Shown one piece after another: positions 4,812 to 12,662 of a stretch of 16,330 nucleotides of DNA. The notes under the pieces were generated by a model that saw only the letters and a program-made list of their open reading frames with translations, made no database searches and was not told the origin of the DNA. The stretch's first letter is position 1. Every line of letters starts with the position of its first letter. Origin of the DNA: Actinomycetes bacterium (GTDB taxonomy: Bacteria; Actinomycetota; Actinomycetes; Actinomycetales; Microbacteriaceae). Made by a program: the position numbers and the translations under genes. The stretch is taken from the NCBI GenBank assembly GCA_023450335.1, contig JAEXHA010000084.1, forward strand, positions 1 through 16,330. The letters run 5' to 3'.

Positions 4812-7258
4812 TCTCCGAGCGTACGCCGATACTCCGCCCGCGTCATCGTCGCAGGGTCCGGCACGGCATCGGACGAATCGCCGTCACGGCCCGCCGAAGG
4901 GTTGACGCCACCGGCATCCACACCGCCGTCGTCCGCCCCACCGGCATCCACATCACCGGCATCCGCGCCACCGGCATCCACATCACCGGCATCCGCACCA
5001 CCGTCGTCCACGCCACCGGCATCGGCTGCATCGCCGCTCTGGGGCGTCGCCTCTGCGCGCGCGGCGACCTCGCCCGGCGCATCGCGACGTGCGAGTTTCG
5101 ACGGCCACCAGATGGCGCGGCCGATGTCGTACGACAGCGCCGGGACGAGCAGCGAGCGGACCACGAAGGTGTCCAGCAGCACCCCGAACGCCACGATGAA
5201 CGCGAGCTGCACGAGGAACAGGATCGGGATCACCCCGAGCGCCGCGAACGTCGCCGCCAGCACGAGGCCGGCCGACGTGATGACGCCGCCCGTGGCGATG
5301 AGGCCGCGGATGATGCCCGGGCGTGTGCCGTGCCCGATCGATTCCTCGCGCACGCGCGACATGAGGAAGATGTTGTAGTCCACGCCCAGCGCGACCAGGA
5401 ACACGAATCCGTATAACGGGACAGCGGGGTCGGCACCCGGGAACTGGAAGATGCCGTTGAACACGAGGGCGCTCACACCCAGCGCCGTGCCGAACGAGAG
5501 GATGACTGTCGCAATGAGGATCAGCGGCGCCACGAACGACCGCAGCAGCAGCATGAGGATGAGCAGGATCACCGCGAGGATGACCGGGATGATGAGCGTC
5601 CGGTCGCGGGTCGACGTGTCGATCGTGTCGATGTCGGTCGCGGTCTCGCCGCCCACGAGCGCACCGTCGGCGCCGAGGGTGTCATCGAGGTCGGCGCGCA
5701 GCTGTCGCACGGTGTCTTCGGCGGCGAGCGAGTCGGCGGCGTCGGTCAGCGTGCCGATGACGAGAACGTCGCCGTCGGCGACGGTCGGGGCCGGCGCCGG
5801 CGTACCGGGCGGTCCGGGCGCGGCGAAGACGGGCTCACCGTCCTCGAGGGTCACCGTGGCCTGACCGGTCGGCGAATCGGTGGAGGACACCGCCACCGAC
5901 TCGATGCCGCCGTTCGCGTCGAGCGTCTCGACGGTGGTGGTCAGATCGGCCTCGGCGACGATGACGTACACGGGGCTGCCCGACCCGGCCGGGAAGTGCT
6001 CGGCGAGCACCTTCTGGCCGTCGCGCGCCTCGGAGGCGCCGAGCACGAACTCGCTCGTGGGCACGCCGTCGGCCTTCAGCTGCGTCACGCCCGCAGCACC
6101 GGCCAGCAGCATGACGGTCACGACGATCCACACGGTGCGGGCGTGACGGGCCACCAGGCGCGCCTGACGGGGCCAGATGCCCTTGGCGGGCTGGGACAGG
6201 TCGGCCGAGATCGGGACGGGCTCGGTGGGGATGAACGGCCAGAAAGCCGCCCGCCCCACGAGTGCCAGCAGCGCCGGCAGGAACGTCAGCGCCGACAGCA
6301 TCGAGAACGCGATGCCGATCGAGGCGATCGGGCCCAGGGCACGGTTGGTCGCGAGATCAGACAGCAAGAGGCACATCAGCCCGGCGATGACCGTGCCACC
6401 CGACGCCAGAATCGGCTCGACGGCACCCTTCCACGCCTGCACGACGCCCTCCCACCGGCGGGCGCCGGCCGCGGTCGCCTCGCGGAATCGCGCGACATAC
6501 AGCAGGGCATAGTCGGTGGCCGCGCCGATCACGAGGATGAACAGGATGCCCTGCACCTGCCCGTTGAGCACGACGATGCCGTTGTAGGCCAGCAGCCACA
6601 CCGTCAGCAGGGCGACACACAGGGCGAACGTCGAGGTCAGCAGCACGAGCACCGGCAGCAGCGGCGATCGGTAGACGATCACCAGGATGATGAACACCGC
6701 GATCAGCGCGACCGCCAGCAGCAGCCCGTCGATGCCGAGGAAGCCTTCGACGAGGTCGGCGGTGAACCCCGCCGGTCCGGTGACCCAGCCCTGCAGCCCG
6801 TCGGGCACGTCGGCGGCGACGGCCGTGCGCAGTCCTTCGACGATGCCGTCGATGTCGCCGCCGGTGTCCAGCGGCACGATGATCTGCGCGGCCAGGCCGT
6901 CCTCGGACGGGATCGCCGGCGACACCTCGTCATTGACGCCGTCGACGTCGGCGAGGTCTTCGGCGAGGGTCTGCAGCTGATCGAGCTGCGCGTCGGTGAG
7001 CTCGGCGTCGCCGGCGATGACCACCAGCGCAGGAATGCTGTCGGCACCGAGGAAGTCGGGCAGCCGCTCGTTGACGCCCGTCGCGTCGGCGCTCTCGGGG
7101 AGGAAGGTCGACCGGTCGTTGGTCGAGACCTCGCCGACCTTTCCGAAGAAGGGCCCGCCGATGGCGCCACCCACGAGCCAGATCAACACCAGCAGGGCGG
7201 GGATGCCGAGGCGGAGAAGACGTGGGGGTTCGCGGCGAGCGCGGCTGCTGCCGGACAT
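4808..7258 (-). CDS. MMPL-family RND transporter
   Basis: An 816-residue inner-membrane protein with duplicated RND halves. A first helix lies at about 17-37, an external loop at 40-175, a helix bundle at 176-340, a second cytosolic-to-external segment at 360-555, and a second bundle at 556-712. The paired proton-relay motifs are GAATDYALL (D249-Y250) and LGVDYNIFLMSR (D627-Y628). The family exports lipids or other hydrophobic substrates using proton motive force; the substrate here is unknown. The cytosolic tail (720-816) is acidic and holds a Gly/Asp/Ala repeat (746-786). The frame stays open upstream to 7534, but that part is Arg-rich noise. I chose ATG 7258 because of the TAGGCT box 7 nt upstream and the MSGSSRARRE start just before the first helix. 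Confidence 0.92.
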   Translation of the reverse strand: MSGSSRARREPPRLLRLGIPALLVLIWLVGGAIGGPFFGKVGEVSTNDRSTFLPESADATGVNERLPDFLGADSIPALVVIAGDAELTDAQLDQLQTLAEDLADVDGVNDEVSPAIPSEDGLAAQIIVPLDTGGDIDGIVEGLRTAVAADVPDGLQGWVTGPAGFTADLVEGFLGIDGLLLAVALIAVFIILVIVYRSPLLPVLVLLTSTFALCVALLTVWLLAYNGIVVLNGQVQGILFILVIGAATDYALLYVARFREATAAGARRWEGVVQAWKGAVEPILASGGTVIAGLMCLLLSDLATNRALGPIASIGIAFSMLSALTFLPALLALVGRAAFWPFIPTEPVPISADLSQPAKGIWPRQARLVARHARTVWIVVTVMLLAGAAGVTQLKADGVPTSEFVLGASEARDGQKVLAEHFPAGSGSPVYVIVAEADLTTTVETLDANGGIESVAVSSTDSPTGQATVTLEDGEPVFAAPGPPGTPAPAPTVADGDVLVIGTLTDAADSLAAEDTVRQLRADLDDTLGADGALVGGETATDIDTIDTSTRDRTLIIPVILAVILLILMLLLRSFVAPLILIATVILSFGTALGVSALVFNGIFQFPGADPAVPLYGFVFLVALGVDYNIFLMSRVREESIGHGTRPGIIRGLIATGGVITSAGLVLAATFAALGVIPILFLVQLAFIVAFGVLLDTFVVRSLLVPALSYDIGRAIWWPSKLARRDAPGEVAARAEATPQSGDAADAGGVDDGGADAGDVDAGGADAGDVDAGGADDGGVDAGGVNPSAGRDGDSSDAVPDPATMTRAEYRRTLGE
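4908..5030. repeat. Coding tandem repeat, 15-bp period, in MMPL C-terminal tail
   Basis: CCGGCATCC recurs at 4911, 4941, 4956, 4971 and 4986, every 15 bp from 4941 on. The 30-bp blocks 4941-4970 and 4971-5000 differ at one base. The repeat is in frame and encodes DAGGADAGDV-type decapeptides. Copy number can change by slippage without frameshift. Confidence 0.85.
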
Positions 7259-7265
7259 GGACTCC

Positions 7266-7271
7266 AGCCTA
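7266..7271 (-). promoter_or_regulatory. Putative -10 box (TAGGCT) of the MMPL-pncA-dac operon
   Basis: TAGGCT on the minus strand, with GGAGTCC between it and the ATG at 7258, places a leaderless start at or next to the start codon. It lies in the 41-bp gap after the small membrane protein gene. The GGAG inside the spacer is only 3 nt from the ATG, too close for a good Shine-Dalgarno. A weak led start remains possible. Confidence 0.45.
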
Positions 7272-7299
7272 CCTTCGCGCCGCGCGCGCTCCCGACGTG

Positions 7300-7695
7300 T
7301 CAGCCTCCGGCGAACAACAGCAGCAACGACACGGCGGCCGCGACGAGCCCCACGCCCAGCAGCGCCAGCGCCGCCACGACCACCGAGCGCAGCTGCGGCG
7401 CCCGGCGGGTCAGGCGCATGCGACCGTGCCAGCCATGCCGGTACCAGATCGCCGTGCGGTCGGCGCCGGCGAGGGCGGATGCCAGGGCCCCCACCGCGGG
7501 AGCGCTGTTGGCGTCGCCGTCGACATCGAACCACCGCACCGTCGTGACGCCGTCTTCATGGTCGACGTACGCGTCAGCGGGCAGCCACGTGCCGTCGGCG
7601 GCCCACATCGCCACCGCGATGATGCCCAGCAGCGCCGCAGCGCCCAGGCCGATCCACGTGAACACGTCGAGGACGACGCCGATCGTCACGAGCAT
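7300..7695 (-). CDS. Small two-helix membrane protein, unknown function
   Basis: A 131-residue protein with a hydrophobic helix near 8-32, a hydrophilic middle (about 35-100, with WLPADAYVDHEDG and WYRHGWHGRMRL) and a second helix near 103-128. Both hydrophobic ends suggest an integral membrane protein with the middle domain on one side. No catalytic motif is recognised, so no function is proposed. GGGAGGG lies just before the ATG at 7695, a strong ribosome binding site. It starts 20 nt after the nagE stop, so it is probably cotranscribed with nagE; a link to sugar uptake is only inference. The next gene (MMPL) seems to have its own promoter. Confidence 0.75.
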   Translation of the reverse strand: MLVTIGVVLDVFTWIGLGAAALLGIIAVAMWAADGTWLPADAYVDHEDGVTTVRWFDVDGDANSAPAVGALASALAGADRTAIWYRHGWHGRMRLTRRAPQLRSVVVAALALLGVGLVAAAVSLLLLFAGG

Positions 7696-7715
7696 CGGCC
7701 CTCCCTGTCAGTGCG

Positions 7716-9638
7716 TCACTCGAACTCTACTGTGGCCGCCTCGTTGTTCAGGACGATGACCGGGGTGATCGCCGACAGCCCGCGGTCGCGGATCGCCTCG
7801 GCGTCGAACCGCACCAGGGGCGTGCCGACGGTGACCTTGTCACCGGAGGCGACGAGGGTCTCGAATCCGTCGCCCTTGAGCCCCACGGTGTCGATGCCGA
7901 CGTGGATCAGCAGCTCGGTGCCGTCGCCGAGGGTGAGCCCGATGGCGTGACCGGTGGGGAACACCGTGGTGACGGTGGCATCGGCGGGCGCCACAACGGT
8001 GTCACCGCTCGGGTCGATCGCGATGCCGGGCCCCATGGTGCCCTGCGCGAACATCGGGTCGGGCACCTTCTCCAGCGGCAGCACGCGGCCTTCGATGGGC
8101 TGGCGCAGCACGACGCGCGTGGCGCCGGGTGCCGTGACGGTCGTGGTGGTGGCGCCGCCGGCGACCGGCTCGTCGACCGGTTCGATGTGACGGTCGTTGA
8201 TGATGTCGTCCATGGCATCCTTCACGAACTGCACGTTCAGTCCGTAGACCACCTGCACGGAGTGTCCGCCCGGCTTGACGGTGCCAGCGGCTCCCGCACG
8301 CTTGAGGGCATGCTCGTCGACCTTCGACACGTCGGCGATCTCCATCCGCAGGCGGGTCGCGCAGTTGTCGACATCCATGATGTTGGTCTTGCCACCCAGT
8401 GCCGCGATGAACTTCTCGGCGGTGCCGTGGTAGCCGGTCAGCGACGTGCCGAGGTTGTCGGCGTCGGCGAGATCCTCGTCGTCCTCCCGCCCGGGAGTCT
8501 TCAGGTTCCACTTCTTGATCACCCAGCGGAACGTGAAGAAGTACACCGCGAACCAGAACAGACCCATCACCGGGATCAGCCACGGATTCACCGCCAGCGG
8601 GTTGACCCAGCCGAGGACCAGGTCGATGAACCCGCCCGAGAACCCGAAGCCCATCCGGACCGGCAGCATCGCCGAGATCGCCATCGAGATGCCCGTGAAC
8701 AGCGCATGGATGCCGTAGAGCCACGGCGCCAGGAACATGAACGAGAACTCGAGCGGCTCGGTGACGCCGACGAAGAACGACGCGATCGCCGCCGACAGCA
8801 TGATGCCGTAGGTGACCTTGCGGCGGGTCGTCTTGGCCGTCAGGTAGATGGCCAGGGCGGCGCCCGGGAGGCCGAACATCATGATCGGGAAGAACCCGGT
8901 CATGTACTGGCCGGTGACCCCGAGCACTCCGTCGCCTTTGTCACCGGCGAGGAAGTTGTTGAGGTCATTGATGCCGGCCACGTCGAACCAGAACACCGAG
9001 TTGAGCGCGTGGTGCAGGCCCAAAGGGATCAGCAGCCGGTTGAGGAAGCCGTAGACGCCGGCGCCGATCGGGCCGAGCGTCACGATCCACTCGCCGAACA
9101 TGACCAGACCGTTGTAGACGAGCGGCCACAGGAACATCAGGACCAGGGCGACCACGAGTGAGATACCTGCGGTGACGATCGCGACCGATCGCTTGCCCGA
9201 GAAGAACGACAGGGCGTCGGGCAGCTTGGTGTCTTTGAACCGGTTGTAGGTCCACGCGCCGATGAGCCCGCAGATGATGCCGACGAACACGTTGTTGACG
9301 TTGCTGAAGGCCGCGTCGACGTCTTCGACCGTCTCGGCGCCGGTGAACACCCTCATCGTCGCGGGGGACAGCAGGGTCGTGACCGTCAGCCACGACACGA
9401 GCCCTGCCAGAGCCGAGGTACCGTCGGTCTTGTTGGCCATGCCGATCGCGATGCCGACGGCGAACAGGAGCGCCATGTTGCTCAGCAGCGCACCGCCGGC
9501 GGCGGACAGGAAGGCTGAGACGACGTTCGCGCCGGCCGCGGAGTCGATCCAGTAGCCGATACCCGAGAGGATGGCCGCCACAGGAAGGACGGCCACGGGC
9601 AGCATGATCGATCTACCCAGACGCTGGAAGAACTTCAT
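7716..9638 (-). CDS. nagE: PTS N-acetylglucosamine-type permease, EIICBA
   Basis: A 640-residue three-domain PTS permease. EIIC (about 1-375) holds the GLHHALN and GVTEPLEF (291-298) motifs and YMTGFFPIMMFGLPGAALA. The linker NLKTPGRED leads to EIIB (about 400-485) with the phosphorylated C426 in VDNCATRLR. EIIA (about 510-640) has H564 and the phospho-acceptor H579 in LLIHVGID. The family imports and phosphorylates hexoses using PEP via HPr. These segments resemble E. coli NagE more than PtsG, so GlcNAc is the likely substrate; glucose is the alternative. The reading frame stays open upstream through the tRNA-Thr gene, but GGAGAG lies before the ATG at 9638 and MKFFQRLGRSIMLPVAVLPV is the usual family start. 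The small membrane protein gene follows 20 nt downstream. Confidence 0.92.
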   Translation of the reverse strand: MKFFQRLGRSIMLPVAVLPVAAILSGIGYWIDSAAGANVVSAFLSAAGGALLSNMALLFAVGIAIGMANKTDGTSALAGLVSWLTVTTLLSPATMRVFTGAETVEDVDAAFSNVNNVFVGIICGLIGAWTYNRFKDTKLPDALSFFSGKRSVAIVTAGISLVVALVLMFLWPLVYNGLVMFGEWIVTLGPIGAGVYGFLNRLLIPLGLHHALNSVFWFDVAGINDLNNFLAGDKGDGVLGVTGQYMTGFFPIMMFGLPGAALAIYLTAKTTRRKVTYGIMLSAAIASFFVGVTEPLEFSFMFLAPWLYGIHALFTGISMAISAMLPVRMGFGFSGGFIDLVLGWVNPLAVNPWLIPVMGLFWFAVYFFTFRWVIKKWNLKTPGREDDEDLADADNLGTSLTGYHGTAEKFIAALGGKTNIMDVDNCATRLRMEIADVSKVDEHALKRAGAAGTVKPGGHSVQVVYGLNVQFVKDAMDDIINDRHIEPVDEPVAGGATTTTVTAPGATRVVLRQPIEGRVLPLEKVPDPMFAQGTMGPGIAIDPSGDTVVAPADATVTTVFPTGHAIGLTLGDGTELLIHVGIDTVGLKGDGFETLVASGDKVTVGTPLVRFDAEAIRDRGLSAITPVIVLNNEAATVEFE

Positions 9639-9666
9639 CGGTCTCTCCAATCCGAAGGCGCAGGGC

Positions 9667-9682
9667 CTCTCGGAAGCGAGAG
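9667..9682 (-). other. Small hairpin between tRNA-Thr and nagE
   Basis: CTCTCG/CGAGAG pair perfectly over 6 bp round a CTTC loop (minus-strand reading), 9-28 nt after the encoded CCA of tRNA-Thr and before nagE. No T-run follows, so it is not a standard terminator. It could be part of the nagE leader or mark tRNA 3' processing. A 6-bp GC-rich stem can arise by chance. Confidence 0.4.
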
Positions 9683-9691
9683 TACAAGAGG

Positions 9692-9766
9692 TGGAGCCAC
9701 CTGTCAGGATTGAACTGACGACCTTCCCATTACGAGTGGGATGCTCTACCACTGAGCTAAGGTGGC
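9692..9766 (-). tRNA. tRNA-Thr (anticodon CGU), CCA encoded
   Basis: The cloverleaf is complete. Acceptor GCCACCT pairs with AGGTGGC, the D-stem is GCTC/GAGC with loop AGTGGTA, and the anticodon stem is TCCCA/TGGGA with loop CTCGTAA (anticodon CGT). The T-arm is GTCAG-TTCAATC-CTGAC with canonical T54, T55, C56 and A58. The discriminator is T at 9695 and CCA is encoded at 9692-9694. It reads ACG codons. It lies on the same strand as nagE, 54 nt upstream of its ATG, and the two may share a transcript. Confidence 0.97.
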
Positions 9767-9796
9767 GCGCGTCGCTTGCGCGATGCACGATCATCG

Positions 9797-9802
9797 ATCT
9801 TA
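9797..9802 (-). promoter_or_regulatory. Putative -10 box (TAAGAT) of tRNA-Thr
   Basis: TAAGAT on the minus strand lies about 30 nt before the mature 5' end of tRNA-Thr, with the predicted start near 9790. The -35 region (TTCGCG, spacer about 18) is weak. It is the best -10-like match in the 85-bp gap after the peptidase gene. Confidence 0.4.
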
Positions 9803-9851
9803 CAGGGTCGTCATGGGTGCCGCGAACCAGTGGCGGGCGCGCGGCGCGACG

Positions 9852-11375
9852 TCACCGGCAGGTGAGGCCGTCGCGGGGAACGACGTGATCGAGAAGGTAC
9901 GCGACGACGGCCTCGTCCACGCAGGCACTGCCCTTGTTGAAGCCGGTGTGACCTTCGCCCTCGCGGGTGATGAGCACGCCGCTGGACAGCTGCTCGGCCA
10001 GCGACACCGACCACTCGTACGGCGTCGCGGGATCGCCGGTCGTGCCGATCACGACGATCGGCGCCGCCCCGTCGGCGGTGATGGCACCCCGCGTGCCGGT
10101 GGGCTCGTGCGGCCAGCTCGCACACGTGTCGACGCCCGACCAGTACGGCGCGATGGTCGGCGCCAGCTCGGCGACCCGCGCGTCGGCGGCTTCCTCGGCG
10201 GCAGGGTCGTCCTCGTCCGGGTAGTCCATGCAGTTGTACGCGGTGAACGCCTCGGTCTGGTTGCTGAGGTAGCGGCCGCCGGCCCGGTCGTTGTAGAAGT
10301 CGGCGAGCCGGAACGCCTGCGCCGGGTCACCCTGCAGAGTGTCACTCAGCGCCATCGAGAGCACCGGCCAGCTGCCCTGCGCGTAGAGGGCGGCGATGAT
10401 CGCCGTCGTCAGCGTGTCGGCGCCCAGCATGCGCCCGTCCTCGTTCGGCAGGGGCGCGGCATCCACCGTCGCCAGGAGCGTCGCGAGGTCGGCCATCGCA
10501 TCGTCGACGGTGCCGCCGAACGGGCAGGCGTCGGCGCCGAGGCAGTACGCCATGAACGTGCGCAGGGCCGATTCGAAGCCGATGGCCTGGGTCGCGCCCA
10601 CCTCGATTCCGGAGACGGACGGGTCGATCGCGCCGTCGAGCACGAGCGCGCCGACCCGCTCGGGGAACAGGCTCGCGTACGTGGCGCCCAGGAACGTGCC
10701 GTAGGAGTATCCGAGATAGGTGAGCTTCTCGTCGCCGAGCACGGCGCGCAGCAGGTCCATGTCGCGGGCCGCGTTCGCGGTGGTGATGTAAGGCAGGATG
10801 CCGGCGCTGTTGGCCTCGCACGCGGCCGCGAAGTCGTCGTTGCGCGCGGTCAGCTCGGCCTCCCACTCGGCACTGCCGCGCTCTGCGACCGGCACGTCGT
10901 AGAGGAACGCGTCCATCTCGGCCGCGTCGAAGCAGCGCACCGCCGTGGAGCGACCCACGCCGCGCGGGTCGAAGCCGACGACGTCGAAAGCGGATGCCAG
11001 CTCCTCCCCCACCGCGTACGTGGCCGAATCGGCGACGAGATCGAAGCCGCTGGCGCCGGGCCCGCCGGGATTGGTCAGCAGCGACGCCGTGGACTTGCCG
11101 CTGTCGCCGACGCGGACGATGACGGCCAGGTCGATCTCGCCGGCGGCCGGTTCGGCCCAATCGAGCGGGGCGGTGACGGTCGTGCAGTAGTACACGCCGT
11201 CGTCGGCGCCGTCGCATTCCTCCCAATCGACCTGCTGGCCGTAGAAGGGCAGCAGGTCGGCGGCCACGCCGTCGACGACGGGGGTGCGATCGGGTGCGGG
11301 CAGCTGACCGCAGCCGACGAGCAGGGTGGATGCCGCGACCAAGCCCACCAGGGCCGTCACGAAGCGTCGGATCAC
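9852..11375 (-). CDS. Secreted lipoprotein peptidase, TAP/SlpD-like alpha/beta hydrolase
   Basis: A 507-residue predicted lipoprotein. The signal peptide MIRRFVTALVGLVAAST leads to the lipobox LLVGC with C22. The alpha/beta hydrolase core shows the oxyanion loop NPGGPGASG (102-110), the nucleophile S224 in GYSYG, D448 in TTGDPATPYE and H476 in EGHTGF. The last two are in a TAP-like C-terminal domain. Streptomyces Tap/SlpD/SlpE relatives remove short peptides from exported or extracellular proteins, so an envelope-bound aminopeptidase is likely; an esterase is possible. The start is GTG at 11375, overlapping the holB TGA (GTGA), with GGAAGGA upstream, so it is translated after holB. No terminator is visible before tRNA-Thr. 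Confidence 0.9.
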   Translation of the reverse strand: MIRRFVTALVGLVAASTLLVGCGQLPAPDRTPVVDGVAADLLPFYGQQVDWEECDGADDGVYYCTTVTAPLDWAEPAAGEIDLAVIVRVGDSGKSTASLLTNPGGPGASGFDLVADSATYAVGEELASAFDVVGFDPRGVGRSTAVRCFDAAEMDAFLYDVPVAERGSAEWEAELTARNDDFAAACEANSAGILPYITTANAARDMDLLRAVLGDEKLTYLGYSYGTFLGATYASLFPERVGALVLDGAIDPSVSGIEVGATQAIGFESALRTFMAYCLGADACPFGGTVDDAMADLATLLATVDAAPLPNEDGRMLGADTLTTAIIAALYAQGSWPVLSMALSDTLQGDPAQAFRLADFYNDRAGGRYLSNQTEAFTAYNCMDYPDEDDPAAEEAADARVAELAPTIAPYWSGVDTCASWPHEPTGTRGAITADGAAPIVVIGTTGDPATPYEWSVSLAEQLSSGVLITREGEGHTGFNKGSACVDEAVVAYLLDHVVPRDGLTCR

Positions 11376-12526
11376 GGCGTCCTTCCGCTTGCGACGGTGA
11401 TCAGCATGCTCTCCAGCGCCAGCGCGGGCGCGGCGTTGCCCTGCAGGTTCGTGCGCGTCGCGGCGATCTGGTCGAGCACCGTGAGAGTGCGCGGCGCCGT
11501 CCAGGCGGCTGACAGCGCCGTCAAGTCGTCGACCAGCTCACGGTTGATGAGATCGTTCGAACGGCCGAACTGCAGCATGAGCGTGTCACGGTACATCGAT
11601 TCGAGGTCGGTGAGCACCCGGTCGAGGCCGTCGCGCAGGCTGCGCGTGGCGCGGCGCTTCTGCTCGTCTTCGAGGGCGTTGACCTGCCCTCGCACCGCGG
11701 GCGGTACGGCGGCGCCGGGGGCCACACCGAGGGTGCGCAGCAGCGACTCACGCTCGGCCTCGTCGCGCTCGGCGGTGAGGGCCTTGGCATCTTCGGTGGC
11801 CAGCTGCACGATGCGGGCGGCGACCTCGACGGCATCGCCGACCCCGCGCACGCGCAGCACGGCACGCAGCGTCTCGTCGCGGCGCTCGCGCGAAGCGGCG
11901 TCGGTGGCCAGTCGCTGCGCCATGCCGATGTGACGCTGGGCGAGCCGAGCGGACTGCTCAGCGGTCGCCTCGTCGACGCCGGTGCGCGAGACGATGAGCC
12001 GCGCCACGTCGGCGACGTCGGGTTCGCGCAGCCGCAGCGTGCGCACGCGCGAGCGGATCGTGGGCAGCAGGTCGGCGTCGCTGGGGGCGCACAGCACCCA
12101 CACGGTGCGCTCGGGCGGCTCTTCGAGGGCTTTGAGCAGCACGTTGCTGGTGCGCTCGACCATGCGGTCGGCGTCTTCCATCACGATGACGCGGTAGCGG
12201 CCCAGTGACGGCGAGAAGTAGGAGCGCTCGACGAGGGCACGGGCGTCCTTGATCGAGATGATCACGCCCTCCGTGCGCAGCGCGGTCAGGTCGGGGTGGG
12301 TGCCTGCGAGGACCTGGCGCATGGCGCCGTCGTCGCCGGGTTCGGCGATCAGGGCCGCCGCGAACGCGTGCGCGAGCGTCGAGCGGCCCGAGCCGGGCGG
12401 GCCGGTGATCAGCCACGCGTGCGCCAGCTGCGCGGGGTCGGATGCCGCGGCACGCAGCTGCGCGACGGCCTCCTCCTGGCCCCAGACATCGCCCCACGGC
12501 AGGTCGGGAGTGGGGGCGAACGTCAT
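11372..12526 (-). CDS. holB: DNA polymerase III subunit delta'
   Basis: A 384-residue clamp-loader subunit. The AAA+ module shows WGQEEAVAQL near the N-terminus, a P-loop GPPGSGRST (42-50), a Walker-B-like VIVMEDAD (113-120), LLKALEEPP (130-138) and the arginine-finger-type IRSR (157-160). The P-loop has Arg where Lys is normal, and the zinc-binding cysteines of E. coli delta' are not seen; delta' is usually not an ATPase. The C-terminal half (about 210-384) is the helical collar domain. It loads the sliding clamp with gamma/tau and delta in the cytosol. The topA-tmk-holB order is common in related actinobacteria. The ATG at 12526 sits 7 nt after TAGGCT, suggesting its own leaderless promoter. 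Confidence 0.95.
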   Translation of the reverse strand: MTFAPTPDLPWGDVWGQEEAVAQLRAAASDPAQLAHAWLITGPPGSGRSTLAHAFAAALIAEPGDDGAMRQVLAGTHPDLTALRTEGVIISIKDARALVERSYFSPSLGRYRVIVMEDADRMVERTSNVLLKALEEPPERTVWVLCAPSDADLLPTIRSRVRTLRLREPDVADVARLIVSRTGVDEATAEQSARLAQRHIGMAQRLATDAASRERRDETLRAVLRVRGVGDAVEVAARIVQLATEDAKALTAERDEAERESLLRTLGVAPGAAVPPAVRGQVNALEDEQKRRATRSLRDGLDRVLTDLESMYRDTLMLQFGRSNDLINRELVDDLTALSAAWTAPRTLTVLDQIAATRTNLQGNAAPALALESMLITVASGRTP

Positions 12527-12533
12527 GGGCTCC

Positions 12534-12539
12534 AGCCTA
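12534..12539 (-). promoter_or_regulatory. Putative -10 box (TAGGCT) of holB
   Basis: TAGGCT on the minus strand, followed by GGAGCCC and the ATG at 12526. The arrangement is nearly identical to the MMPL gene start (TAGGCT, GGAGTCC, ATG). No convincing -35 box; the upstream region is the tmk-holB repeat spacer. Confidence 0.45.
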
Positions 12540-12569
12540 CGGGGTGGTGCCGACGTGGCATGGCCGGGC

Positions 12570-12662
12570 GCGGGTCAGGCCAGCGCGGCGGCCAGGACAG
12601 CGCGGCGATCAGGACAACGCAGCGCGGCCAGGACAACGCGGGCGATCAGGACAGCGCGGCGG
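12570..12662. repeat. Imperfect tandem repeat, about 17-19 bp, in tmk-holB spacer
   Basis: Read on the minus strand, five units of the form GC-TGTCCTG-(AT/GC)CGCCGC follow one another: TGTCCTGATC, TGTCCTGGCC, TGTCCTGATC, TGTCCTGGCC, then a diverged TGGCCTGACC. The first unit contains the tmk stop codon and its last codons. The rest of the 119-bp spacer 12527-12645 holds only the holB start region; no gene is supported there. Confidence 0.8.

Noticed and set aside
4908..5030. CRISPR-like array
   Set aside because: Units are only 15 bp, without unique spacers, and are in frame within the MMPL gene.
3099..5378. 759-codon plus-strand open frame across three genes
   Set aside because: It is antisense to the DD-carboxypeptidase, pncA and MMPL genes, all with clear motifs; its translation is low-complexity and His/Arg-rich.
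5996..7759. 587-codon plus-strand open frame
   Set aside because: Shadow of the MMPL gene and the small membrane protein gene; Gln/Arg/Asp-rich translation without recognisable domains.
9762..11933. 723-codon plus-strand open frame
   Set aside because: Antisense to the TAP peptidase and holB; Arg/Val/Gly-rich shadow typical of high-GC DNA.
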